From positions 1 to 49,837 of the forward strand of contig JBDRHL010000054.1 in NCBI GenBank assembly GCA_043816955.1: a stretch of DNA of 49,837 nt. The letters run 5' to 3'. Below the pieces are notes generated by a model. It did not search any database. It saw only the letters and a list, made by a program, of their open reading frames with translations, and was not told the origin of the DNA. Position numbers and translations under genes: made by a program. Positions 26,201 through 34,399 of the stretch are shown one piece after another (positions within the stretch are counted from its first letter, which is position 1; every line of letters begins with the position of its first letter). The stretch comes from JBDRHL01 sp043816955 (GTDB lineage: Bacteria > Planctomycetota > Phycisphaerae > Sedimentisphaerales > CAYZTY01).

Positions 26201-27682
26201 ATGAGTGAGCCGGTGCGTCTGACAATGGAGGTATCACAGGCGGAGGTTTTTCCGGGAATATGGCTGGATGCAGCAGGACACCTGCAGCAGTTTACAACAA
26301 CAAGGGTTGCAGAGGATGGATTGATGTATTTCGAAGATGATGAGTATGGCTGCTGGGACAATGCCGAGCAGAAGGCCCAAACGGCATTTGAACTGTACGA
26401 GGCTGGGCAGTTGGGGCAGGCACTTGAGAATCTGGAAGAGGCGATTAAGATTAATCCCACCAATAGCTCATGGCATTTCAATAAGGCACTTACACTCGAC
26501 GCGCTTGACCGTTTCGACGAAGCGATAGAGGAGTACAAACTCGCGCTGGAGCTTGAGGGAGATGATCTGGAAATACTAAACTGTCTTGCAGTCGATTATA
26601 CACGGACGGGCTTTTACGACCTGTCCCTGGAGATATTCGAGCGGATCGAACAACTTGATCCTTCTTTTGAGCCTTGTTACTGCAACAGGATAATAACGTA
26701 TACAGAGATAGAAGAACACGACAAGGCAGAAGAAATGTTCTATATCGCCCAGCAGATTAATGAGGATTGCCCACTTTGCTACTATAATATCGGAAATTCC
26801 CTTTTCAGTCGCGGCGAATATAAAAAGGCGATATGGTGCTGGGGGCGTACCGCGATGCTCGAACCTAATCATCCTCAGATCAATTACCGTATAGCACAGG
26901 CTTACTGGGCCGATGAAAACATTGAAAACGCGCGTGAATATTTCCTGGCAGAACTGCGCAAAAACCCGAGCGATGTCGACACAACTCTTGACTACGGCGT
27001 TTTTCTCCTGGAGCAGGGCGAGATCTCTTCTGCGCAGGAGAAATTTAACCGGCTGCTGGAATTTTCGCCGGAGTTTGCACCGGCGTTTAATTATCTCGGC
27101 GAAATTGCGCTGAACTGTGGGAAATATAAACTGGCGCAGGAATTGTACAGTAAGGCAATTGAGAAAAACAAAGACCTTGTCGGCCCCCGTTATCGCCTGG
27201 CCCAATGTGCACTTGCCTCCGGGGACATCAATACAGCAAAAGAACTGCTGCTTTCGGAGGTCAAACTCGAGCCTGCCAGTTGTGACGCCCTGCTGTCGAT
27301 GGGCTCAATGTTTCTAAAAATGGATGAGATTGAGGCCGCTGTACATTGTTTTCTCCGCGTAATCGATGAGGACCACGAGAATGTAAAAGCACTTTATTAT
27401 CTCGGGATAGCCCTTGCAGCACGCGAGCAATACGAGGATGCGGCGGATTTCCTGGAACATGCCCTCGAAGCTGAGCCGGACAATCCCGCTATCCTTAAGA
27501 CCTGTGCAAGAGTATACGCCCAGATGGGGAGGCTGGCAGAAGCTTCCGAAAAGGTAGCAGCAGCACGAACTGCCGGAGGAATCGATCGGGACATCGGGGT
27601 GCTTGGTGCAAGCCTCCGCATTGAGCAATGCTGGGAAAAGATAAAAGAAGCCGCCGCCCTATTCGGCCTGATGAGAAAATGA
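26201..27682 (+). CDS. Tetratricopeptide repeat protein
   Basis: The 493-residue protein has an N-terminal region of about 55 residues, then at least ten consecutive TPR units of 34 residues (for example NPTNSSWHFNKALTLDALDR, LGIALAAREQYEDAADFLEH). There is no signal peptide or membrane helix, so it should be cytosolic and serve as a protein-binding scaffold. The partner is unknown. The ATG at 26201 has only a weak ribosome site. It stands alone, divergent from ribH. Confidence 0.85.
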   Translation: MSEPVRLTMEVSQAEVFPGIWLDAAGHLQQFTTTRVAEDGLMYFEDDEYGCWDNAEQKAQTAFELYEAGQLGQALENLEEAIKINPTNSSWHFNKALTLDALDRFDEAIEEYKLALELEGDDLEILNCLAVDYTRTGFYDLSLEIFERIEQLDPSFEPCYCNRIITYTEIEEHDKAEEMFYIAQQINEDCPLCYYNIGNSLFSRGEYKKAIWCWGRTAMLEPNHPQINYRIAQAYWADENIENAREYFLAELRKNPSDVDTTLDYGVFLLEQGEISSAQEKFNRLLEFSPEFAPAFNYLGEIALNCGKYKLAQELYSKAIEKNKDLVGPRYRLAQCALASGDINTAKELLLSEVKLEPASCDALLSMGSMFLKMDEIEAAVHCFLRVIDEDHENVKALYYLGIALAAREQYEDAADFLEHALEAEPDNPAILKTCARVYAQMGRLAEASEKVAAARTAGGIDRDIGVLGASLRIEQCWEKIKEAAALFGLMRK

Positions 27683-27805
27683 TGGACCAAAAGCTCTTAA
27701 CACCACTTAGGCCTGTCTGAACAGCTATTATTCCGGTTTTGAAGAATATGCAGTCTGACCCAAGGCGATACGTTTCAGATCTTGCTTTACTGCCTCACAA
27801 GGAAA

Positions 27806-27841
27806 GGGCTGCAAGGTCGGGGGGGCAAACACTTGCAGCCC
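27806..27841. repeat. 10-bp perfect inverted repeat with G-rich loop
   Basis: GGGCTGCAAG (27806-27815) and CTTGCAGCCC (27832-27841) enclose a 16-nt loop with seven consecutive Gs. It lies about 125 bp past the TPR gene. No T-run follows on either strand, so it is not a classic terminator. Confidence 0.6.
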
Positions 27842-28068
27842 TGCTGGAATTACTATGTCGTCAATTTTAAGTTAAACTGCCAGGCAATGTGTCGGACTTT
27901 GGCAATTTGATTGTCGCATGAAATAAAAAATAGCAAGCCACCTGAATAAGACGGCATGTCTGCTAAGGCCGATATAGCGGATACAAAAACATACCACGGT
28001 TTGCAAAGGTTTTGTTTCCTGATAATCATCACCACCGGCAAGTCGCTTTCTTAATCCCCATCAGACAG

Positions 28069-28093
28069 CAGACGCCTCACTGCGATGCGTCTG
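28069..28093. repeat. 7-bp inverted repeat upstream of mdh
   Basis: CAGACGC (28069-28075) and GCGTCTG (28087-28093) around an 11-nt loop. It is just upstream of a TATAAT and could be an operator or leader hairpin. Confidence 0.4.
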
Positions 28094-28307
28094 TCAACGG
28101 ATATAATTATACCCCAGATAAAAGTTCGAATCAAATGTTTTGTTTTGGCAGACCTTTTTTTGAAAAAAATAAGCTTAATCACCTGACTGGCCCTGTTTTT
28201 ATCGGCAGTATGAAAAAACTTTTTGGTGGCAAAAGTCTGTCCTCAAGCTATAATGTCTGGTAATTGTATTAGCAGACCGCATTATGGCTTTATGAGGGAT
28301 ATGACCG

Positions 28308-29243
28308 GTGAAGAGGCCTAAATTCACTATAGTAGGTGCAGGCAACGTGGGAGCGGCCGCAACACAGATTGCCGCGACACAGCACCTGGGTGATATTGTA
28401 CTGGTGGATATTGTTGAAGGACTGGCTGCAGGAAAAGCACTTGACCTCGCTGAAGCAGCACCGATCCAGTTGTATGACTGTAAAATTTCGGGCGACAGCA
28501 AATGGGACGACACTGCCGGAAGTGATATAGTAATAGTTACCAGCGGCTTGCCGCGGAAGCCCGGCATGAGTCGCGATGATCTTCTGGCAAAAAATACCGC
28601 TATCGTCAGAGACGTTGCCGAAAAGATAAAACGATATTCGCCGGATTCATTTGTTATCGTTGTGTGCAACCCGCTCGATGCGATGGTTTATGCTGTTTCA
28701 AAAGTAACCGGTTTTGACAAAAACCGGATCGTGGGCATGGCAGGAGCCCTTGATTCCGCGAGGTTCAACTGTTTCATTGCCGCTGAACTGGGCTGCAGCG
28801 TCGAGGACATCCAAGGCCTTCTACTGGGCGGTCATGGAGATGATATGGTTCCGCTGCCTCGCTACACATCTGTCAGAGGAATACCCCTTACCGAGCTAAT
28901 GGACAGCAACACGATCAGGCGTATCGTTGAAAGAACCAGAAAGGGAGGCATCGAAATTGTCAACCTTCTGGGCTACAGCGCCTACTACGCGCCTGCGGCA
29001 GGCGCCGTAAAAATGGCTGAAGCAATCATCAGGGACAAGAAAAGCCTGATCCCCTGTTGTGCTTATTGCCTCAAGCAGTATAATGCCGGCGGATACTTCG
29101 TTGGGGTTCCGGCTGTGCTTGGTGCCGGCGGAGTTGAAAAGATTATTGAACTTGATTTGAACGACCGGGAACGTGCCGAATTCCAAGAGTCACTGGCCCA
29201 CGTCAAGTACCTTGTAAATAAAGTTGATACGATTTTGGCTTGA
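28308..29243 (+). CDS. mdh: Malate dehydrogenase (LDH/MDH superfamily)
   Basis: The 311-residue length is typical of the LDH-like MDHs. Landmarks: NAD loop VGAGNVG (9-15), Asp34 in LVDIVEG indicating NAD preference, the mobile loop GLPRKPGMSRDDLL whose Arg selects malate/oxaloacetate, VVCNPLDAMVYAV, and the catalytic His in LGGHGDDMVPL. The reaction is malate + NAD+ to oxaloacetate + NADH. The start is a GTG at 28308 with GAGGGAT 6 nt upstream. It stands alone, followed by 225 bp and the ATPase operon. Confidence 0.95.
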   Translation: MKRPKFTIVGAGNVGAAATQIAATQHLGDIVLVDIVEGLAAGKALDLAEAAPIQLYDCKISGDSKWDDTAGSDIVIVTSGLPRKPGMSRDDLLAKNTAIVRDVAEKIKRYSPDSFVIVVCNPLDAMVYAVSKVTGFDKNRIVGMAGALDSARFNCFIAAELGCSVEDIQGLLLGGHGDDMVPLPRYTSVRGIPLTELMDSNTIRRIVERTRKGGIEIVNLLGYSAYYAPAAGAVKMAEAIIRDKKSLIPCCAYCLKQYNAGGYFVGVPAVLGAGGVEKIIELDLNDRERAEFQESLAHVKYLVNKVDTILA

Positions 29244-29273
29244 TTAACACCTTATAGAACCGAAGGGGTATTC

Positions 29274-29369
29274 ATGCCAAAGTATCCTGTTAGGCCTGAT
29301 AGACTCGCGGCCACATCGGAAGCACCGGGTATCGGTAGCTCCCAGCGAGTCGGCTTAAATTTCGGTTGA
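29274..29369 (+). CDS. Possible 31-residue small protein
   Basis: ATG at 29274 has AAGGGG 5 nt upstream and reads MPKYPVRPDRLAATSEAPG and on to a TGA at 29367-29369, ending GLNFG. It is between mdh and the ATPase operon. A 7-bp inverted repeat (GACTCGC 29302-29308 / GCGAGTC 29345-29351) with an inner ACCG/CGGT hairpin overlaps it, so the region may instead be a structured RNA such as an mdh transcript end or an operon leader. I recognise no family. Confidence 0.35.
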   Translation: MPKYPVRPDRLAATSEAPGIGSSQRVGLNFG

Positions 29370-29468
29370 TACATTTGCTGTAGTCTTTTCAGGAAATTTA
29401 CTGACAAAAGCCAAGATGGAACTGGTTATCAGTTTGAAGTAATCAGCAGTTAGTTTCAGGGCAATTTG

Positions 29469-29780
29469 ATGAAATTGATAAAAGAGATAAAAGAAGCGGA
29501 AGACAAGGGCCGGGAAATCGTCGAACAGGCCAAACAGAATGTTGCTAAACTCGAACAGCAGGCAGACACTGTCCGAAAGCAGCAGCTTAGTGAGGCTGAG
29601 CAGCAGCGAAAAACAAAAATAGCGAAAGCTATAACTGCTGCACAAGCGGATGTTGAAAAGCAGGTCGCTCAAATGAAAAACTCCACACAACAACAGCTAG
29701 AGAAGCTGGATCGCAGAGCTCGACCACGAATGGATAGCGCCGTTGCGAAGATTCTTGATTACCTGAAAAGCTCACTTTAA
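29469..29780 (+). CDS. ntpF: V-type ATPase peripheral stalk subunit (NtpF/subunit G-H like)
   Basis: This 103-residue protein is almost entirely one charged coiled coil (IKEIKEAEDKGREIVEQAKQ, heptads of Ala/Ile/Leu) and fits the peripheral stalk subunit that pairs with subunit E. It is the first gene of a nine-gene operon whose order (F-I-K-E-C-G-A-B-D) matches the Enterococcus hirae ntp operon as I recall it. The start is the ATG at 29469, one codon after a TTG. Short coiled proteins are hard to assign alone; position decides. Confidence 0.8.
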   Translation: MKLIKEIKEAEDKGREIVEQAKQNVAKLEQQADTVRKQQLSEAEQQRKTKIAKAITAAQADVEKQVAQMKNSTQQQLEKLDRRARPRMDSAVAKILDYLKSSL

Positions 29781-29796
29781 TTGTGAAAGACTGAAG

Positions 29797-31773
29797 ATGG
29801 CAATTGCAGCAATGACCAAAGTTCTGCTTGCATCGCATAAAAGTGAAGCTGCTGCGCTGCTTGAGCAACTTCAGCAACAAGGCATACTTCAGGTTCTCAA
29901 TGCTCAGGAAGCAATGATCAGCAAGGAATGGCCTGAACTGCTTGTGGAGGACAACAAGGCCAGAAATATCGAAGATATTGTGATTCGCCTGGAACGGGGG
30001 ATAAGATTCCTCAAAACTTATACCGCAGAAAAAGGCGGTTTACTTAAGGTTCTTGCGCCTTTGACTGTAATAGAGCAGAAACAGTACAGCAATGTAGTAA
30101 CCACCGATGATGCCCTGAAGCTTCTTGAAGAAGCGGAAAAATGCGAAAAGCAGATCGATCATCTCCTTGGTGAGCTGGAAAGCAATTCAAATAAAGCTGC
30201 GACGCTTGAGCCCTGGAAGGAGCTTGCGGTTCCCGTTGAGCAGTTTAGCGAGCTTCAGCAGGCTTCAGCAGTTGCGGGCTTCCTCACCGCTGCCCATTTC
30301 GAAGAAACACTGGCTCAGATTTCCTCAGCGGGCGCCGTCGTCGAGAAGATCGGCTTGTCACACAACCGTATTGCCGTTGTGGTAGCGGTGTTAAAAGAAA
30401 ATTTTGCCGACGTCCAGAAAATTCTTCGCACCGCCGATTTTGAGCACGTTAGCTTTGAAGAAATGCAGGGTACACCGGCCGAAATGCTCAAGGAAATAAA
30501 TGACAAAATTGAGGTGATCAAAAATGATTTGCAGGAGCAACGCCGAAAGGCGCACAACCTTGCAAAGGAGAGATTGAAACTTTGTATCCTGTTTGATCAT
30601 TACCACAACCTTCTGGGAAGGGAGTGGGCAAGAACCGGCGCCCCCGGTACGGAACACAGCACGCTGTTTGAAGGCTGGGTTCGCAAAAAGGATCTGCTGC
30701 GGCTCAAGGAAATCGTCACGAAGTATCCGGCGTCAAATGTGATTCAGATCGAGCCCGCTGCCGATGAACAGGTTCCGGTAGATATCGAAAACAAAAGACT
30801 GATACGACCATTTGAGGTGATAACCCGCCTGTACGGCATGCCGCAGTATTTCGAAGTGGATCCCACATCCCTGCTGGCACCGTTCTTTGCGATATTTTTT
30901 GCACTGTGTCTTTCTGATGCGGGTTACGGCCTGATCATAATCGCCCTTTCGTCATTTTTCATATGGAAAATGCAGGGTGATAAAAAGCTTATGTGGCTGC
31001 TGCTGGTCTGTTCGCTTCTTGCCATCGGTGCTGGCGCAATAACAGGGGGCTGGTTTGGAAGCGGTCTGCACGACCTGGCTGTCATGTGGAATCTGCCGGT
31101 TGTTGCGCACGCTCTCGATTCGGCGATATGGTTTGATCCCCTCAAGGAACCCATGACCTTCTTCAAACTTGCTATAGCCCTGGGATACATACAGATTATC
31201 GTCGGCCTTTCAATCGGTTTCATACACAATCTGAGAAGAAAAGAATTCGCTGCCGCCATTTGCGACCAGCTCACATGGATCGTAATGCTCAATTCCATCG
31301 CTATCTGGGCAGGCAGTAAAATGGGCCTGCTGCCCCATCATGCCGGATCCGTCTCCGGGTGGATAAGTTTCATACCGGCGATGGGAATACTTTTCTTCAG
31401 CCAGAGAGAAGGGACAATAGCGACAAGACTCGCAATGGGTGCTTACAGCCTTTTTAGCACCATCTTCTATCTGGGCGACATATTAAGTTATTTGAGGCTG
31501 ATGGCACTTGGCATGGCCAGCGGCGGTGTGGCGATGGCTATAAATGTGCTCGCAAAAACCGTTAGAGGTATACCCTATGTGGGTCTGCTATTTGCGATAG
31601 TTCTTTTGGTTGTCGGACATATCGGTAACACCCTCATGTCTGCTCTTGGAGCGTTTGTACATACCATGCGTCTTCAGTTCGTTGAGTATTTCCCGAAATT
31701 CCTTATTGGCGGTGGAAAGGAATTTACACCGCTTAAACTTGACTATAAACACGTAAAAATTATGAAGAACTAG
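29797..31773 (+). CDS. ntpI: V-type ATPase subunit I (a-subunit)
   Basis: The 658-residue protein has a cytosolic, coiled N-terminal half (to about residue 345) and a membrane half of about eight helices. SYLRLMALGMA carries the conserved Arg (residue 567) that faces the rotor ring during ion transfer. It forms the ion half-channels of Vo. It begins 17 bp after ntpF; the ribosome site is weak (GAAGATG), consistent with coupling. It is slightly shorter in the cytosolic part than some relatives. Confidence 0.95.
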   Translation: MAIAAMTKVLLASHKSEAAALLEQLQQQGILQVLNAQEAMISKEWPELLVEDNKARNIEDIVIRLERGIRFLKTYTAEKGGLLKVLAPLTVIEQKQYSNVVTTDDALKLLEEAEKCEKQIDHLLGELESNSNKAATLEPWKELAVPVEQFSELQQASAVAGFLTAAHFEETLAQISSAGAVVEKIGLSHNRIAVVVAVLKENFADVQKILRTADFEHVSFEEMQGTPAEMLKEINDKIEVIKNDLQEQRRKAHNLAKERLKLCILFDHYHNLLGREWARTGAPGTEHSTLFEGWVRKKDLLRLKEIVTKYPASNVIQIEPAADEQVPVDIENKRLIRPFEVITRLYGMPQYFEVDPTSLLAPFFAIFFALCLSDAGYGLIIIALSSFFIWKMQGDKKLMWLLLVCSLLAIGAGAITGGWFGSGLHDLAVMWNLPVVAHALDSAIWFDPLKEPMTFFKLAIALGYIQIIVGLSIGFIHNLRRKEFAAAICDQLTWIVMLNSIAIWAGSKMGLLPHHAGSVSGWISFIPAMGILFFSQREGTIATRLAMGAYSLFSTIFYLGDILSYLRLMALGMASGGVAMAINVLAKTVRGIPYVGLLFAIVLLVVGHIGNTLMSALGAFVHTMRLQFVEYFPKFLIGGGKEFTPLKLDYKHVKIMKN

Positions 31774-31799
31774 CAAATCAAGAAAGATGAGGTTTTGGT

Positions 31800-32321
31800 A
31801 TGGATGGATTGGGTAATGCATTAGCCTTTTTAGGCGCAGCTTTGGCGGCACTTCTGGCCGGTTCAGGCTCATCTGTCGGCATCGGCATCTCAGGAAGGGC
31901 TGCCGCGGGTGTTCTTACCGAAAAACCGGAACGGTACGGCCTTAACTTCATGCTGGTCGTTCTGCCGGGCACACAGGGCATATACGGCCTGGTCGTGGCT
32001 ATGATGCTCATGAACAGTATGGGCCTGTTTACACAGGCATACTCCGTATCGCTGAACGTATGGCAGGGATTGACGATGCTGGCAGCATGCCTTCCCGTTG
32101 GAATTGCAGGCCTTGTAAGTGCGATCCATCAGGGCAAGGTTTGCGCCGGCGGCATACTCATGGCAGCGAAACGGCCGGAAATGGCCTTCAAAGCCGGTGC
32201 TGTATATGCCGTTATGGTCGAACTGTACGCATTGTTCGGAATGCTTGTAAGTGTACTGTTACTTTTGATGGCCATCAATTGGCCTTCGGTGCAGATTACA
32301 GCCGAAGCCGCTGTCCGTTAA
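31800..32321 (+). CDS. ntpK: V-type ATPase subunit K (proteolipid c-ring subunit)
   Basis: The 173-residue product comprises two hairpins (four helices), the duplicated proteolipid form. Only the second hairpin keeps the ion-binding Glu (Glu141 in MVELYA); the first has LPGTQGIYG instead. The residues that bind Na+ in Enterococcus NtpK (Leu, Thr, Gln of LPGTQ, a Gln after the second loop and the Glu) are present: Leu55, Thr58, Gln59, Gln111 and Glu141. This predicts sodium coupling. GAGG lies upstream of the ATG. One ion site per four-helix subunit gives a low ion-to-ATP ratio, as in other duplicated K subunits. Confidence 0.95.
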   Translation: MDGLGNALAFLGAALAALLAGSGSSVGIGISGRAAAGVLTEKPERYGLNFMLVVLPGTQGIYGLVVAMMLMNSMGLFTQAYSVSLNVWQGLTMLAACLPVGIAGLVSAIHQGKVCAGGILMAAKRPEMAFKAGAVYAVMVELYALFGMLVSVLLLLMAINWPSVQITAEAAVR

Positions 32322-32361
32322 ATTCCGAATAACCTGAAACCATATATTCTGGTGAACAGCC

Positions 32362-32952
32362 ATGGAAGCCAAACAAGTTGTAGACAAAATAATAGCTGAC
32401 GCCAACGTCGAGGCTGAAAAGATAACCCGCCAGGCCCAGAAGAAGCTCGATGCAAAAAACGAGCAGTTTAACCGGCAACTGGATGAATATAACAATAGAA
32501 CCGAGCAGCTTGCTGTCGAAGCTGCCGAAGATACAAAAGCCCGGGCGCTGGCTGCTGCGCGAATGGATACAGCCATGACGGACCTGACAATGAAGAAAAA
32601 ACTCCTTGATGAAGTTTTCGACGCCGCTGTAGAGAAGATAAAGACAATGCCCGATGACAGATACATTGCCCTCATGACAGCTCTGATGGAAAAAGCCATA
32701 GAAACGGGTGATGAGGAAATAATCGTCGATCCGCAGGAAAAACGCATTGACGCGTCTTTCGTACAAAAGATCAACCAAAAACAAGGTAACACCCTCAAAG
32801 GCAATCTCAGGCTAAGCAGTAACCGCGCAAATATCGGTGCGGGATTCATTCTTCAGCGAAACAAGGTGAGAATCAATGCAGGTGCCAAAGTACTTGTCAC
32901 GATGGCCAGGGAAAACCTTGAAACAAAATTGGCAAAAGAATTGTTTGAATAA
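32362..32952 (+). CDS. ntpE: V-type ATPase subunit E (peripheral stalk)
   Basis: The 196-residue product has an N-terminal long coiled coil (to about residue 105) followed by a globular C-terminal domain (FDAAVEKIKTMPDDRYIALM, GAGFILQRNKVRINAG), as in subunit E, which ties the stator to the catalytic head. It lies 40 bp after ntpK, with GGTGA before the ATG. Confidence 0.88.
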   Translation: MEAKQVVDKIIADANVEAEKITRQAQKKLDAKNEQFNRQLDEYNNRTEQLAVEAAEDTKARALAAARMDTAMTDLTMKKKLLDEVFDAAVEKIKTMPDDRYIALMTALMEKAIETGDEEIIVDPQEKRIDASFVQKINQKQGNTLKGNLRLSSNRANIGAGFILQRNKVRINAGAKVLVTMARENLETKLAKELFE

Positions 32953-32982
32953 TATTACTTGTTAAAAGGATCAGTCTGAATA

Positions 32983-34020
32983 GTGATAAACAGTTTCAGT
33001 CCAAAACCTGTGATGCAGTTTTGCCGCCTGCCGTCTGTCGGGCAGGAAGACTGGCGATACACCTTCGCCACTGCTTATGTACGGTCGCTGGAAACAAATA
33101 TGCTCTCCAGAGCAGTATTTACGGATATTATCAACGCGCCTGATTTCGACCGAGCACTGGATGAGCTTTTTTCCACCGAATACGCACCGCAGGAAAAGAG
33201 CCTGCAGGCTGTCGAACAGGTGCTCACGCAAAAACGAACCGAAGCCCGTAAACTTTTTGAGAATCTCATCATCGACGAAGAAATCATCGAGGTATTCAAG
33301 GCCAGGGTTGATTTTTCCAATATGCGGCTGGCCCTGCGGCGAAGACTCACCGAACGACCAATCGGCACCGATTACTGCAGCGAAGGAAATGTCCCGCTGG
33401 AACTTTTCGAGCAGGTTTTCGAGCAGGAAGATTATGTTCTCATGCCCGAATATGTCCAAGATGCCGTCGAACAGGGAGTCCTGCGATATTATGAAAACAG
33501 ACATATCCCGCACATCGACTACGGTATTGACGACGCCCAAGCCCAGTACAACCTGCAGGTCGCACAACAAATTAACAGCGTCTTTTTGACCGAGCTTTTC
33601 CTGATGCAGATTGACCTTACCAACATCAGGACAATGCTCCGCGTAAAATGGTCTCAGGGGCAAAAGAACAACGTTTTCATCCACGGCGGGTATGTCGAGC
33701 CTGCCCTGCTTGAGCATTGTGTTGAACTTGACTATGAAGCGATAGGCCCTGTGTTCATGCCGACACCTTACGAATACATAATTGAAAACAGTATCGACTA
33801 CCTGCAGAGACACAACTCGTTCCTGCGACTCGAAGCACTGTGCGACAATCATCTTCAAGAATTTCTCCGAAGCACCTTCGAAATTACCGCTGGTCCCCAG
33901 CCGGTCATAGCCTATCTGCTGCTCAAGGAAGATGAAATTCGTACTATCAGAATGGTCGTAACCGCGAAGAAAAATAATCTTGATACCAGGCTCGTAACGG
34001 ACAGACTCGGCAGTACTTGA
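32983..34020 (+). CDS. ntpC: V-type ATPase subunit C (d-like central stalk funnel)
   Basis: The 345-residue, mostly helical protein matches the family that links the rotor shaft to the c-ring, with conserved phrases YVRSLETNMLS and LKEDEIRTIRMVVTAKKNNL near the C-terminus. The start is a GTG at 32983 with AAAGGA about 12 nt upstream; ATG 33013 would remove ten residues. Position in the operon supports the call. Confidence 0.85.
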   Translation: MINSFSPKPVMQFCRLPSVGQEDWRYTFATAYVRSLETNMLSRAVFTDIINAPDFDRALDELFSTEYAPQEKSLQAVEQVLTQKRTEARKLFENLIIDEEIIEVFKARVDFSNMRLALRRRLTERPIGTDYCSEGNVPLELFEQVFEQEDYVLMPEYVQDAVEQGVLRYYENRHIPHIDYGIDDAQAQYNLQVAQQINSVFLTELFLMQIDLTNIRTMLRVKWSQGQKNNVFIHGGYVEPALLEHCVELDYEAIGPVFMPTPYEYIIENSIDYLQRHNSFLRLEALCDNHLQEFLRSTFEITAGPQPVIAYLLLKEDEIRTIRMVVTAKKNNLDTRLVTDRLGST

Positions 34021-34056
34021 TAAACCCGAAAATTACTTTTTATAAAGATACAACTT

Positions 34057-34371
34057 ATGGAAGGAAAAGTTGCTGTACTTGGTGATGCAGATTTTGTCAT
34101 GCCGTTCTCGGCGATGGGACTCGATACATTTACCGCTGATGACGCTGGATTGCAGGAGACAGCCCAGAAGATAATTTCTTCCGGATATGCACTTGTTATC
34201 GTCGCTGAGAATATCGCCGGGCAGCTTGAAGAGGCATTTGCTCCGGTACAGAACAAGGCTGTGCCATGTATCATCGTCGTGCCTTTTACGCAGGAACCTG
34301 AAGGCTTCGCGGTCAGGGCGCTAGGGAGCATGCTGAAAATGGCGACGGGCATCGACATATTGGCGAATTGA
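34057..34371 (+). CDS. ntpG: V-type ATPase subunit F (central stalk, NtpG)
   Basis: This 104-residue Rossmann-like small protein (GKVAVLGDADFVMPFSAMG, YALVIVAENIAGQLEEAF, PCIIVVPFTQEPEG) is typical of subunit F, which binds subunit D in the rotor. It is named NtpG by order in Enterococcus. It lies between the C and A genes, 28 bp before the A subunit start. Confidence 0.9.
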   Translation: MEGKVAVLGDADFVMPFSAMGLDTFTADDAGLQETAQKIISSGYALVIVAENIAGQLEEAFAPVQNKAVPCIIVVPFTQEPEGFAVRALGSMLKMATGIDILAN

Positions 34372-34399
34372 AAATGCGTTTTTGATCGAAGGTTGGACT

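Larger units (their letters stand above)
27683..28307. other. 625-bp gene-less stretch with two hairpins
   Basis: No credible gene is found; the one longer open frame (minus, 27853-28041) has no ribosome site or recognisable sequence. It holds two hairpins listed separately. A possible -10 (TATAAT, near 28102) precedes the malate dehydrogenase gene by about 200 bp. Confidence 0.4.

Noticed and set aside
27853..28041. 62-codon minus-strand open frame as a gene
   Set aside because: No ribosome site, no recognisable motifs, and it lies in low-complexity intergenic sequence.
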